Of a DNA stretch of 64,000 bases, positions 39,026 to 48,560 are shown piece after piece; positions within the stretch are counted from its first letter, which is position 1, and every line of letters begins with the position of its first letter. This DNA is from JAQVEM01 sp964603595. GTDB lineage: Bacteria > Actinomycetota > Humimicrobiia > Humimicrobiales > Humimicrobiaceae. The position numbers were made by a program, and so were the translations under genes. The notes beneath the pieces are model-generated. The model saw only the letters and a list, made by a program, of their open reading frames with translations. It made no database searches and was not told the DNA's origin. The DNA is taken from assembly GCA_964603595.1 (NCBI GenBank), contig CAZRVN010000006.1, forward strand, positions 53,860 through 117,859, given 5' to 3'.

Positions 39026-39952
39026 TTACTCCTTCGTCAGCTTTACAAATACATCTTCAAGATTAGGTGCCAATGTATTAAGAGATATTATTTTGCTGCC
39101 GGAAGAATTAGCATACTCAACCAGCATGGGAATGACTTCTCCGGTTCTCTTGCTATATAATCTTATTTTATCTCCAACTTTCTTCGTCTCTGTAACCACA
39201 TCACCAAATAATAATTCCTCTGCCTTTACTTTTTTATCAAAAGCTACCTCAATAGAAGCGGTGCTCTGAAAAGTGCTTTTCAGTTTTTCAGGGGAATCAA
39301 TGGCTACAATCCTGCCATGATTCATAATTGCTACTCTGTCACAGAGCTGATTAGCTTCTTCAATATTATGGGTGGTTAAAATTATAGTAATCCCTTTACT
39401 ATTGAACTCTTTAATAAGTTTTCTAATTAATCTGACACTTCCTACATCTAATCCAGCAGTGGGTTCATCCAAAAACAATAATCTTGGCTCATTCATTAGT
39501 CCCATAGCTACAATCAACCTTTGCTTCATTCCCTTAGAAAAAGTTTTTACTTTATTATTTCTTTTTTCATACAACCCAAATAATTTTAATAAGTATTCAG
39601 CCCTCTTTACTCTTTCCTTTTTCCGTATTCCGTACAGCTCTCCCATAAGCAATAAATTCCTGAGGGCCGAAAGGTCTACATATGCATTAGCCATTTCGGG
39701 AACTATTCCCATAAGCTGCTTGGCTTCCAATGGATTTTTTTGGATATCATATTCTCCTATTAAAGCAGTTCCACTTGTTGGCTTAAAAATTCCTGTAAGC
39801 ATTCTGATAGTTGTTGTTTTACCGGCACCATTCGGACCAAGCAGACCAAAAAGTTCTCCACTTTTTACCACTAATGATATTTTGTCCACTGCTGTGAATC
39901 CATTAAATTTCTTGGTTAAATCTCTAACTTCTATTGAATAAATTTTTATCAC
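39026..39952 (-). CDS. ABC exporter ATP-binding protein, DrrA-like
   Basis: The 308-residue ATPase has Walker A GPNGAGKTT, signature FSKGMKQRL, Walker B LLFLDEPTAGLD and a C-terminal extension of the DrrA/NatA type. GAGGTGAT precedes the start. It heads an operon with the permease, ArsR regulator and decayed methyltransferase. Confidence 0.93.
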   Translation of the reverse strand: MIKIYSIEVRDLTKKFNGFTAVDKISLVVKSGELFGLLGPNGAGKTTTIRMLTGIFKPTSGTALIGEYDIQKNPLEAKQLMGIVPEMANAYVDLSALRNLLLMGELYGIRKKERVKRAEYLLKLFGLYEKRNNKVKTFSKGMKQRLIVAMGLMNEPRLLFLDEPTAGLDVGSVRLIRKLIKEFNSKGITIILTTHNIEEANQLCDRVAIMNHGRIVAIDSPEKLKSTFQSTASIEVAFDKKVKAEELLFGDVVTETKKVGDKIRLYSKRTGEVIPMLVEYANSSGSKIISLNTLAPNLEDVFVKLTKE

Positions 39953-40015
39953 CTCGTGTCTAAATTGTTTACTGTATTTAATTACCTATCCATTAAAAGA
40001 TACAGCTATAAAATC

Positions 40016-40042
40016 TATATAAGTATATAAGCAATAACTTAT
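40016..40042. promoter_or_regulatory. Candidate operator upstream of the ABC/ArsR operon
   Basis: Two tandem TATATAAG units (40016-40023, 40024-40031) run into an inverted repeat ATAAG-N6-CTTAT (40027-40042), 64-90 bases upstream of the ATPase start. Its position and symmetry fit an ArsR-type binding site. The rest of 39953-40210 shows no gene. Confidence 0.35.
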
Positions 40043-40210
40043 CGTCTATAATAAACTAAGTCTTTTTTAAAATCAAGTTATGGATACCACAGTTATATAA
40101 TCAGGATGAAATAATTATATCCGAAGTCTCCCTATTGAAAAGATTAAATGCCGGTAAGCACTACCTAAGTATAATGTTGCTATCTCTAGTGGTAATTAAA
40201 GCTATCATCA

Positions 40211-40801
40211 TTAATTTTTCTTAAATACAGCTTTATAAGCATTACCGAAAATATCCTTTTTTAAAGGTGAGGAATAAATGGTAGAAAAATTATTTTTCTC
40301 AATAAATGAATTTAAATCATGAAGAGTTACAATCCCATAGCTATGTTTGAATAATTTTCCTATTTTAGCCAGGCCCCTGGGAAAAAGAAGATCAAAGTAA
40401 ACTAAATAACCTTTTGGTTTTAACACTCTTTTTATTTCCTTCAATGCATTCGACCAGTCGGATATGTGATGCAAAACTTGAAATGATAAGACTATATCGT
40501 AGCTGTTATCTTGAAAAGGTAAATTAGCCACACCAGCCTCCAAAAACCGGATATTTTGCATATTACCTATATTTTTCTTTGCAAGATGGACCATCTCCGG
40601 ATCCACATCAGTTCCTGTTACATTCAAGTTATATTTTTTAAAAATGTGCCTGGAAACAGCACCATCACCGCATCCTATCTCAAGCCAATTCTGTTTTTCT
40701 TTCATATTTACAAAACTTAATAATTTTTCAGCAATACCTATAACATATTTATCATGTTTATGTCTGGTCATAAACCATTTTTCAATTCTTCCTAATTTCA
40801 T
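40211..40801 (-). CDS. Class I SAM-dependent methyltransferase
   Basis: The 196-residue protein has the SAM-binding motif WLEIGCGDGAVSRHI (39-53), the acidic end of strand 2 (VTGTDVDPEMV), NIRFLEAGVANLPFQDNSYDIVLSFQVLHHI and LKPKGYLVYFD, all of the Methyltransf_11 type. The substrate cannot be told. It is a single gene next to tRNA-Ser(GGA). Confidence 0.88.
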   Translation of the reverse strand: MKLGRIEKWFMTRHKHDKYVIGIAEKLLSFVNMKEKQNWLEIGCGDGAVSRHIFKKYNLNVTGTDVDPEMVHLAKKNIGNMQNIRFLEAGVANLPFQDNSYDIVLSFQVLHHISDWSNALKEIKRVLKPKGYLVYFDLLFPRGLAKIGKLFKHSYGIVTLHDLNSFIEKNNFSTIYSSPLKKDIFGNAYKAVFKKN

Positions 40802-40873
40802 TTATTAACATCCTTATTTGTGATTCTTTGATATCAAGATCGAATAACATTTTACAAGGTATCTCATTTCTCC

Positions 40874-40965
40874 TGGCGGAGAGAGAGGGATTTGAACCCT
40901 CGAAGCAGCTTACGCCACTTACACGCTTTCCAAGCGTGCGCCTTAAACCACTCAGCCATCTCTCC
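40874..40965 (-). tRNA. tRNA-Ser(GGA)
   Basis: Class II tRNA with acceptor GGAGAGA/TCTCTCC, anticodon stem CACGC/GCGTG, loop TTGGAAA (anticodon GGA, codons UCU/UCC), long variable arm, T-loop TTCAAAT and encoded CCA. Confidence 0.95.
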
Positions 40966-41136
40966 GCAATCAAGTAATATATTATAACGATTACGTAGAA
41001 TATTAATATAAATTATATATTAGAATATATCTTAATAAATCTAAAATTTTTTTTATTTGATATCCAATAAAATTCTGTCTTGAATAAAAAATTTTTAACT
41101 CTAACAAGTAACCGTTTTAAAACGGTGAAAACAGAA

Positions 41137-42504
41137 TCATGACAGTTTTTCCTTTTCAATCTCTATATCTCTATTTATTATCCTTACCTCCCTTATTAAA
41201 AATATAGCAGCCATCAAGAAACAGCAAAAATCAGTAACCGGCCAGGAAGCCCATACCCCCCACAGGTTAAAAAACAAAGGCAGGATAAAAATAGACGGTA
41301 TAAAGAAAAACAAATCTCTTGATAATGTTATAATAAGTGAAGGTCTGGCTTTACCTATTGCCTGGAAAAATGCACTTCCCAGTACCGGAAAACTCCATAG
41401 AGGGGCCAGCATAGCAATTAATCTTAAAGGGGCAGCTCCTTTTTCAATAACTTCCATATCACTGGTAAATATGCTTAATAGTGATTCCGGAAACACAACC
41501 ATTACAATAAAACCGGATAGGGTTATAATTGAAGTCCACATAAATGCTTCCCTTAAAACTCTTTTAACCCTTAAATAAAGTTTTGCACCATAATTAAACC
41601 CGACAATAGGAGAAAAACCCTGGCTTATCCCAAGTAGCGGCATAAATATTAAATCAATAATCCTTATACCTATACCAGTTATAGTAATATAAACATCTCC
41701 GCCATATTTTCCTACAAACCTTATAAACAACAGAAACATAATACTTCCCATAATTTCCATAAGAAATGAAGGAATTCCCAGACTTAAAATTTCGCGTGAT
41801 ATAGATTTATTTATTCTAAACATCTTGAGCTTCAGGTGAAATATGCTGCTTCTGGACATAAAAAATATAAAAATATAGACAGAACTGGCTATATGACTTA
41901 TAACGGTACCAATTGCAGCTCCTTTAACTCCCCACCCCAATATAACTATGAATAAATAATCAAGGATTATGTTTAAAATTGATCCTATAACCATCTCATA
42001 CATTGAAGCTCTCGGCTTGCCTTCAGCCCTTATTAGATTACTGCCATTTACCGAGAAGGATAAAAATACAAATCCCAGTATCATAATATTCATATAATCT
42101 CTTGCATAGGGCAGGACTTCGCTTGAGGCACCCAAAAACCTGAGTATATCTTCAGAAAAGATATAAATAGGGATAATGGTTATAACATTTAAGACCGTAT
42201 TCAGTACAATACTATCGCCCCCGGCAACTATAGCTCTCTCATTGTGTCCCTTACCCAGTGAACGGGATATTATAGAAGCCGAGCCCACTCCTGTTAAAAG
42301 TCCAATGGCTATTATAAAAATCATTACAGGCAATACTACCGTAAGCCCGGCGATTGCATTCGGACCTACTATATTTCCTACAAAAAGAGTATCCACAAGA
42401 TTATAAAGGGCTACTATAACCATACCGGTTATAGTAGGTGCCGAGTATTTAAAAAGCAGCACTCTTAAGTTTTCATTCAAAATCTGTCTTTTTTGTCTTT
42501 CCAT
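41137..42504 (-). CDS. MATE family efflux transporter
   Basis: The 455-residue protein has twelve hydrophobic segments in two homologous halves. Typical features are YNLVDTLFVGNIVGPNAIAGL near residues 35-55 and GISQGFSPIVGFNYGA at the start of the second half. It should export cationic drugs or metabolites in exchange for Na+ or H+. It ends with TGA. It is a single gene with no visible regulator. Confidence 0.93.
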   Translation of the reverse strand: MERQKRQILNENLRVLLFKYSAPTITGMVIVALYNLVDTLFVGNIVGPNAIAGLTVVLPVMIFIIAIGLLTGVGSASIISRSLGKGHNERAIVAGGDSIVLNTVLNVITIIPIYIFSEDILRFLGASSEVLPYARDYMNIMILGFVFLSFSVNGSNLIRAEGKPRASMYEMVIGSILNIILDYLFIVILGWGVKGAAIGTVISHIASSVYIFIFFMSRSSIFHLKLKMFRINKSISREILSLGIPSFLMEIMGSIMFLLFIRFVGKYGGDVYITITGIGIRIIDLIFMPLLGISQGFSPIVGFNYGAKLYLRVKRVLREAFMWTSIITLSGFIVMVVFPESLLSIFTSDMEVIEKGAAPLRLIAMLAPLWSFPVLGSAFFQAIGKARPSLIITLSRDLFFFIPSIFILPLFFNLWGVWASWPVTDFCCFLMAAIFLIREVRIINRDIEIEKEKLS

Positions 42505-42695
42505 TTTCAGTAATTATTACAGTTTATAATAGATAAATTTATTTCCTAAAAAATCTTGAAAGTTTAGATACAAAAAAATACTCCTGGCTTTTTAAAAAAT
42601 ATGAAAAATAAAATTTGCATCCAAATTACACAAATTACCGGGAAATCTCTAAGAGCTGTTTGAGAAGCTTGCACACAGTAAATTCTAAATCTGTC

Positions 42696-43172
42696 CTAAA
42701 AGTCATCTTTTAATTTATAACCGCAGTACGGGCATAAATTAAAATCTTCTTGAATTTTTTTACCACACTCGGGACATTTATCTTTAGGCCCAGCTTTTTT
42801 AATTTCTTTTATACCGGGAAGGTTTTTAAGACCCATATCCGCCTCATTTAACCCAAATGAATCTTTTAATTTATTAAGGACTATTATGCTTTCTTTTTTC
42901 AGTCCCCCCTTTTCCCTGGACAATTTATCATATACTCTTTTAAAAAGGTCTTCTATATCCTCATCATCAAATTTTTTAAGTATCTCTATTTCACTGTCCA
43001 TAAGTTCTCTATAGATAATTATATTATCTTCAATATTATCAAACTTCTTATCAAGCTTTTCGTCGCATTCCTTGCAGTATGGTTCATATGCTTTATCCTT
43101 TAAAATCTTTCCACATTCCATACACCTCTGGACATCTTCTTCTTTTGCTTTGCTTAGCCCTCTAAACTTCAT
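42696..43172 (-). CDS. Protein with N- and C-terminal zinc ribbons
   Basis: The 158-residue protein has one four-cysteine ribbon at the start (CMECG...CKECD, about 16-38) and a second at the end (CPECGKK...CPYCGYKL, about 134-153). The middle is helical and acidic. I do not recognise the family; the double-ribbon layout suggests a nucleic-acid or protein adaptor. It is a single gene. Confidence 0.7.
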   Translation of the reverse strand: MKFRGLSKAKEEDVQRCMECGKILKDKAYEPYCKECDEKLDKKFDNIEDNIIIYRELMDSEIEILKKFDDEDIEDLFKRVYDKLSREKGGLKKESIIVLNKLKDSFGLNEADMGLKNLPGIKEIKKAGPKDKCPECGKKIQEDFNLCPYCGYKLKDDF

Positions 43173-43284
43173 ATTAAAATACCTCGCCTATATATTTTTA
43201 TATCTGGCAATATTACCATAAAATAAATAAAATTAAAGGTTTTATTCAATCCTTTTTTACCAATATTTTTAAACACTCTAATAG

Positions 43285-43325
43285 AACAGGCGGGCATTAT
43301 TTTAATAACGTCCGCCTGTTTTTAT
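43285..43325 (+). terminator. Hairpin with T-run, oriented on the plus strand
   Basis: AACAGGCGGG (43285-43294) pairs with TCCGCCTGTT (43311-43320), and the plus strand continues with TTTAT. It looks like an intrinsic terminator, but all genes within several kilobases are on the minus strand. Read on the minus strand, it follows the lipoprotein gene at 43361 but lacks a good U-run. Confidence 0.55.
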
Positions 43326-43360
43326 CTTTACTTTCTCTTTAAAGCTGATATATCTACCAG

Positions 43361-44647
43361 TTACTTAAGTTCCATTGAATCTAACATACCATAATAAACC
43401 GATTCTCCAATATCAAAATAATCATACATTACCGTAGCAAACAGGACATAAAGTCTATCACTGCCTTCAATAAATGTTATAACTACACCCCATTCATTGC
43501 CATTCTGGTCCTTAGAGAAATAAGTAAAATCCTGATACTCTATTCCATTCTCTGTTACCAGTTCATTTTCCTGAATATCACCGACTTGCTCCCAGTTATT
43601 ATCAGCTGCAATACTTGAACTTACATCATCCGCAAAACCCCTGTACTGACTGCTGGGAGGGTAGTCATTTTCAGGGCTGGCTATAAACATAAAACCTATA
43701 GGTAAGTTGCCAGCTGATGGAGATAAATCCACTTCAAGGCCATCGGCATCTTCTGACTCTGTATATGTCCAGTCATCCGGTACAGCAAATGACACTCCGT
43801 AATTTTCATTAGAATATTTATTTCCCTGGGTAAATATATCTTCTATAGCTCCGGTAACTTCAAAATCATATGAACCGTATAAATCATCATTTAAATAAAT
43901 CTCCACGCTATAATTACCAGCCGGTATATCCCTGCCCTGTCCCTCAAGGGTAAACGCAGTCCACACGGATTCATATAAATCCACCTTCATATCTTCAGTA
44001 GTTTCTACTATTACTTCCCCACGTAAATCATACCATTTTGCCTCAAGAGTATTTCCTGAAATATAATAATCAGTATTAACACACGCGTACACAATTTCTG
44101 TTGAGCTAAATTCCTGGGTTTTATTTATAGGAGCATAATTTTCATCAATTTCATCAGCAAGCGCTACTTCCGATATGCTCACTTCGGGTTCCTTAACCTC
44201 AAAACTTGCCGTACTTTTTAATTCACCATTATGGTAGAACTCAATATTATAGCTTCCCGGGGGAACAACTTTAACATCTTCATATGTTTCTATATATGAC
44301 ATTGCGTATCCTTCAAAATAGCCGCTTTCGCCTTCTGAATATTGTGAAGTTTCATCTAAAACAGTTTCGCCAGTATTCTCATTATCCCATTTGAAGCGAT
44401 AGTTATCATCCCCCTTGGCACCTGAATATCCTATGGTTGCATATATTTTTTTAGTTTCTATATCGAATTCATCCTTCTGGATTACCGGCTCAAATGTTTC
44501 CTGGTCTATATCTTTACATATAGTTAAATCACCAATAACAAGCTCAGGCACGCAAGAAGCGGTAAAGGACACTAGAGCCGAGATGAGTGCTGTTACTGTT
44601 AACATTACTAAATATCTTCTTAAATTTATTTTCTTCATTTTTAACAC
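43361..44647 (-). CDS. Lipoprotein with Ig-like repeats and a PsbP-like C-terminus
   Basis: The likely start is ATG 44638, eight bases after GGAG, giving 425 residues. A lipoprotein signal peptide ends at VSFTASC. Two similar beta-sandwich repeats follow (about 40-155 and 160-270; ...PPGSYNIEFYHNGEL... and ...PAGNYSVEIYLNDDL...), then a C-terminal domain beginning NYGVSFAVPDDWTYTE, like the PsbP/DUF1795 fold of secreted proteins. It should be anchored outside the membrane. Function is unknown. Confidence 0.75.
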   Translation of the reverse strand: MLKMKKINLRRYLVMLTVTALISALVSFTASCVPELVIGDLTICKDIDQETFEPVIQKDEFDIETKKIYATIGYSGAKGDDNYRFKWDNENTGETVLDETSQYSEGESGYFEGYAMSYIETYEDVKVVPPGSYNIEFYHNGELKSTASFEVKEPEVSISEVALADEIDENYAPINKTQEFSSTEIVYACVNTDYYISGNTLEAKWYDLRGEVIVETTEDMKVDLYESVWTAFTLEGQGRDIPAGNYSVEIYLNDDLYGSYDFEVTGAIEDIFTQGNKYSNENYGVSFAVPDDWTYTESEDADGLEVDLSPSAGNLPIGFMFIASPENDYPPSSQYRGFADDVSSSIAADNNWEQVGDIQENELVTENGIEYQDFTYFSKDQNGNEWGVVITFIEGSDRLYVLFATVMYDYFDIGESVYYGMLDSMELK

Positions 44648-45007
44648 TCCTTTTTTATAAATAATTATATAATATTTTATAAAAATAATTTTATATATAT
44701 ATTATATATCTATAAATATAATAGTCAAATAATCTATGCTGTTTATACATTGATCTTTAAATGCTTAAACCATTTTATTTTCCCACCCAGAGAAAAGATT
44801 AGATAAATTAATTTAGATAAGGAAAGGGACATATTAAATAAAGTATTACCTAAAGTTGCCCTGCTCTATAGAAACTTCATGGAAATGTAAAACTTTTTTT
44901 AAGCCGCAAATTGATATGAAGACATAATAAAACTTATGGGTACACAACAGGATTATTTCCATTTTCCATACTCAAAAGGAATACATTTACTTTCTTGCAA
45001 AGCTTCT
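44648..45007. other. Gap with no recognisable gene
   Basis: This 360-base stretch between the lipoprotein start and the broken DUF6064 gene is very AT-rich. I see the ribosome site of the lipoprotein gene and no convincing coding, RNA or repeat feature. Confidence 0.5.
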
Positions 45008-45660
45008 CTAAACCCTATTTTTTTCTTTACCTATTTTTTTCCAGTATATTATTAGAATTACCAATCCGTAGACACCTGCAAGAAATAAAATCGCATCCTC
45101 GCAGCAATCAAACATTCCAAGAGCTTTTGGTAAGCTTAATAACCCCCATGGTAATAATAGAGCAAGGGTTACTCTACTTGTTCTAGGAATAGCTGCAGTT
45201 ACTAAAATAATTGCTAATACAGTTGAAGGACAGGGGTTCATAGGCATACATATAAATGGAAAATTCCTCCCAAGTAAAATACCGACTAACGGATATATAC
45301 ATACTGAAATTAGACCGATAATAGTTATTATCCTTAAAGACCTTTGAGCGGGAAAACCAAAAAAAATCCTTTTTCTAATTATATCAATTAAAAAAGATAG
45401 GCCAACTGCTAAAAAAGGCCACCATAAAAATATTTTGATAAAGGAGAATCCGTATTAATAAAGAAAAAAACTATACTATTAAAAATAAATGTAAGAGATA
45501 AAAAAATTTTCAAAATAATATTGGTAGATTTTTTCTTGAGAATAAAATGCAAGCATATTAGTGTTATAGATAATACTATCCAGATTATATGAAGATATAA
45601 AAATGAATTGTTAAAGTTACCTATTTGATTCCAAAAAACTTCCTTTGTAAGCATAAACAA
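45008..45660 (-). pseudogene. DUF6064-like membrane protein with one-base frameshift
   Basis: From ATG 45660 the frame encodes a helical membrane protein (LTKEVFWNQIGNFNNSF...) and stops at TAG 45411-45409, right in a run of six T on the minus strand. Shifting by one base there restores a frame that reads AVGLSFLIDIIRKRIFFGFP, then CIYPLVGILLGRNFP and MNPCPSTVLAI to 45008. The combined ~217 residues match the length and the PCPTT-like signature of the DUF6064 family. The gene is either broken or carries a homopolymer error. Confidence 0.65.
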
Positions 45661-45738
45661 ATCCTCCTCTTACCTATTAAATAAGCAATTTTACAAATTT
45701 AGGGCTCAGTTACACCCAGACATACAATGGTATCTACA

Positions 45739-45832
45739 TGGCGGAGAGGGAGGGATTCGAACCCTCGAGGCAAGTTTACACTCGCCTAACCGCTTAGCAG
45801 GCGGCCCTTTTCGACCACTCAAGCACCTCTCC
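45739..45832 (-). tRNA. tRNA-Ser(GCT)
   Basis: Class II tRNA with acceptor GGAGAGG/CCTCTCC, loop CTGCTAA (anticodon GCT, codons AGU/AGC), long variable arm, T-loop TTCGAAT and encoded CCA. Confidence 0.95.
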
Positions 45833-46080
45833 TCACTTTCGCAGCAAACAATATGATAACAGATTTTTTAAAAAAATCATTAATAATGGTAAAATTTACC
45901 TGGATTATTCCATAATAATCATAAAAATTTTAATTAAATTAACATTTAGGTAATTTTATTCAGCAAAATCATCAATCAAGCTATTATCCGGATTTTAAAA
46001 CATTTTTATTTATAAATAATGAAGATTCACTGTATACTAAATAAAATAATTGCAAAAAATAAATAAATTAAATTTAAAAA

Positions 46081-47802
46081 ATGGAAAAACTCAAAAAATT
46101 AATCTCTGGTATTGACCACAGGGGATATAAGGCATACAAGCAACTTAAAGGAAGCTATACATTTAATGGTTTTACCCTGTTTATAGATTATGTGCAGGGA
46201 GACCCATTTGCCTCACCTTCCCGATTAAGAGTCCGGGCCCCACAAAAAATAGCTGGCTTCAGCAGTGATTTATTCTCTAATAAATCAAGAAAAATTGCTC
46301 TTGAAGACTATATTTCCAGGGCATTTGCCAAAACTGCTAAAAAAATTTCCAGGGGGATAAGGGGCACCGGGAAATCAGGTATAATCATTATTGACAGCGG
46401 AAAACAGGAAATACTGCAGAGAACCTCCTGTGTTGTAAATAATGAATTTGTTGAGGTCAGATTCTACGCCGGCCTTCCGGCAAGAGGCAGGACGATACTT
46501 GGAAAACATTGTATGGAAATGCTTACAGGGGAAATACCTGAAATTACAAGGTCATCATTACTGCTTATCAGTCTTGATAAGAAAGAAATAAAAAAACATG
46601 TTTATGTATGCGAGGACCAGGAATATATAAGAAAAATTTTAAAAGAAAACAAACTGGTGTCATTTATAAGAAACGGTTCTATACTTCCCCGCAGAAGCGG
46701 AATAAGTGACAGCCCCCTCCCAGAGTCAGAAGCTACCGCTTTTAAATCTCCTCCAGAGCTTGAAGTTACACTTGAAGCTCCAAATGCAGGAAAAATTACC
46801 GGGATGGGAATACCGGAAGGCATAACTCTTATTATCGGCGGTGGTTTTCATGGAAAGACTACTCTTCTAAAGGCAATTGAACGTGGTATTTATAACCATA
46901 TCCCCGGTGACGGCAGAGAGTATGCAGTAACAATTAGCTCAGCGGTAAAAATAAGAGCAGAAGAGGGAAGAAATATCCAGAAGGTAAATATTTTACCATT
47001 TATCTCAAATCTTCCTTTTGGCAAAGATACAATAAAATTTTCAACTGCCAATGCCAGCGGGAGTACTTCGCAGGCAGCAAATATAATAGAGGCCCTGGAA
47101 TGCATGTCCGGGCTTTTACTTATAGACGAAGATACATCTGCTACCAACTTCCTGATAAGAGATGAAATAATGCAAAAAATTGTTCCAAAAGATAAAGAGC
47201 CCATAACCCCTTTCATTGACCGTGTTAGAGAAATTTATAAAAAATTAGGAACTTCTTCCATAATGGTTATGGGAGGCTCTGGAGATTATTTTGAGGTTGC
47301 AGATAATATAATTATGATGGATTGCTATCTCCCCTTTATTGTTACCGGAAAGGCAGAAAAAATAGTTCAAAATAGGAAAGATATAAGAATTTCTGAAGTC
47401 ACTTCCCCGCTTGGCAATTTAACTCAAAGAATTCCCCTGCCCTCAAGCATTAATCCATTCAGGGGCAAAAAGAAGAAAGTAACATCAAAAGGACTTAATA
47501 ATATAATATTTGGTATCACTAATATTGACATGTCTGCTGTGGAACAGATTGTTGACCCAAGCCAGGTTAACGCCATATCAGATATGCTGCTTTACGCCTT
47601 AAACAAAAAATATATTGATGGAGAAAAAACAATTACTTCTATTTTAGAAATGATATTTAATGATATTGAAAAAAACGGAATGGATATAATTTCAGGTTTT
47701 TTTAAAGGGCAACACCCCGGAAGCTACGCAATGCCAAGAAAATTTGAAGTAGCTGCTGCCTTAAATAGACTGAGGACATTAAAGGTCCTGCATAAAACTT
47801 AA
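46081..47802 (+). CDS. Predicted ATPase of the ABC class (COG3044)
   Basis: The 573-residue protein matches the COG3044/PF09818 family. The N-terminal domain (1-230) contains DYVQGDPFASPSRLRV and RGTGKSG, the P-loop is GGGFHGKT at 253-260, followed by IERGIYNHIPGDGREY, a signature-like SGSTSQAANIIEALE and Walker B LLLIDEDTSATN (about 346-357). Family members are single-chain soluble ATPases of unknown role, sometimes linked to RNA or stress. It stands alone between tRNA-Ser(GCT) and tRNA-Arg, and no ribosome site is obvious before the ATG. Confidence 0.88.
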   Translation: MEKLKKLISGIDHRGYKAYKQLKGSYTFNGFTLFIDYVQGDPFASPSRLRVRAPQKIAGFSSDLFSNKSRKIALEDYISRAFAKTAKKISRGIRGTGKSGIIIIDSGKQEILQRTSCVVNNEFVEVRFYAGLPARGRTILGKHCMEMLTGEIPEITRSSLLLISLDKKEIKKHVYVCEDQEYIRKILKENKLVSFIRNGSILPRRSGISDSPLPESEATAFKSPPELEVTLEAPNAGKITGMGIPEGITLIIGGGFHGKTTLLKAIERGIYNHIPGDGREYAVTISSAVKIRAEEGRNIQKVNILPFISNLPFGKDTIKFSTANASGSTSQAANIIEALECMSGLLLIDEDTSATNFLIRDEIMQKIVPKDKEPITPFIDRVREIYKKLGTSSIMVMGGSGDYFEVADNIIMMDCYLPFIVTGKAEKIVQNRKDIRISEVTSPLGNLTQRIPLPSSINPFRGKKKKVTSKGLNNIIFGITNIDMSAVEQIVDPSQVNAISDMLLYALNKKYIDGEKTITSILEMIFNDIEKNGMDIISGFFKGQHPGSYAMPRKFEVAAALNRLRTLKVLHKT

Positions 47803-47906
47803 AAAACCTCAAGCAATGTACACAGCCAAAGTACTGCCCGGTATAAATTCCAGACTATTTAATAGATCCTATTACACACGCTTATTTTAACCTCAAATTT
47901 ATAGAA

Positions 47907-47983
47907 TGGCGCGCCTGGAGGGATTCGAACCCCCAACCTTCGGATTCGTAGTCCACTGCTCTATCCAATTGAGCTACAGGCGC
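47907..47983 (-). tRNA. tRNA-Arg(ACG)
   Basis: The 77-nt gene has acceptor GCGCCTG/CAGGCGC, loop CTACGAA (anticodon ACG, read as ICG after deamination), T-loop TTCGAAT and encoded CCA. The outermost anticodon-stem pair (27-43) appears to be a G-A mismatch. Confidence 0.92.
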
Positions 47984-48120
47984 TTGCATTACTTATAATT
48001 CATCTATTACAGTATTACAAAGTAAACCATAAAATGCATAAAGGATTTATCATGTTATAATATTTTTCCATACAAACAAAATAAAATATATTAATTAAAA
48101 ATTTTAAAGACACAGAAACC

Positions 48121-48327
48121 TTAGGAAATTTTATTTAACTCCTCAAGTAATCCAGCTAAATTAATACCGTAAGTTTTTGAGACCTGGCCAAGAGTTAACA
48201 TACCTGCTTCAAACCTTGCCATTGGACAATCCAGGCAGGGTAATCTATACTTAGAAATAATTTTTTTTGTCTCAGGCAAATTCAGCACCTCTGATAATTT
48301 TGTGTTTTCCGTATATTTTCTTGCCAT
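48121..48327 (-). CDS. DUF1858 redox-disulfide domain protein
   Basis: The 68-residue protein has the DUF1858 / hybrid-cluster-associated pattern: an N-terminal helix (LSEVLNLPETKKIISKY), the CLDCP cysteine pair at about 31-34 and a C-terminal INLAGLLEELNKI. The pair may act as a redox disulfide or a cofactor ligand. It is a single gene downstream of the LonB-like gene region on the opposite strand; no partner is seen. Confidence 0.82.
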   Translation of the reverse strand: MARKYTENTKLSEVLNLPETKKIISKYRLPCLDCPMARFEAGMLTLGQVSKTYGINLAGLLEELNKIS

Positions 48328-48560
48328 TTTCTTCCCCTAACTATTAAAATAAAACATATAAAATTTCAATTTAAAACTATACTTTTTGACACTATCGAAT
48401 TGCTAAGAAGCTTAAAAAAACCTGTAAAAGTATATCTTTTTTACCTCTTTTTGTATATTATAAAATAAAATTTTAATATATGGTAAAGTCTTATTATAAG
48501 ATATCTGTTATTATTATATTAATTTAATAAAATCATAATGAATCTTAACAGGAGTCAAAA

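Noticed and set aside
40782..40973. Minus-strand ORF before the SAM methyltransferase
   Set aside because: Its first half is the tRNA-Ser(GGA) gene itself read as protein.
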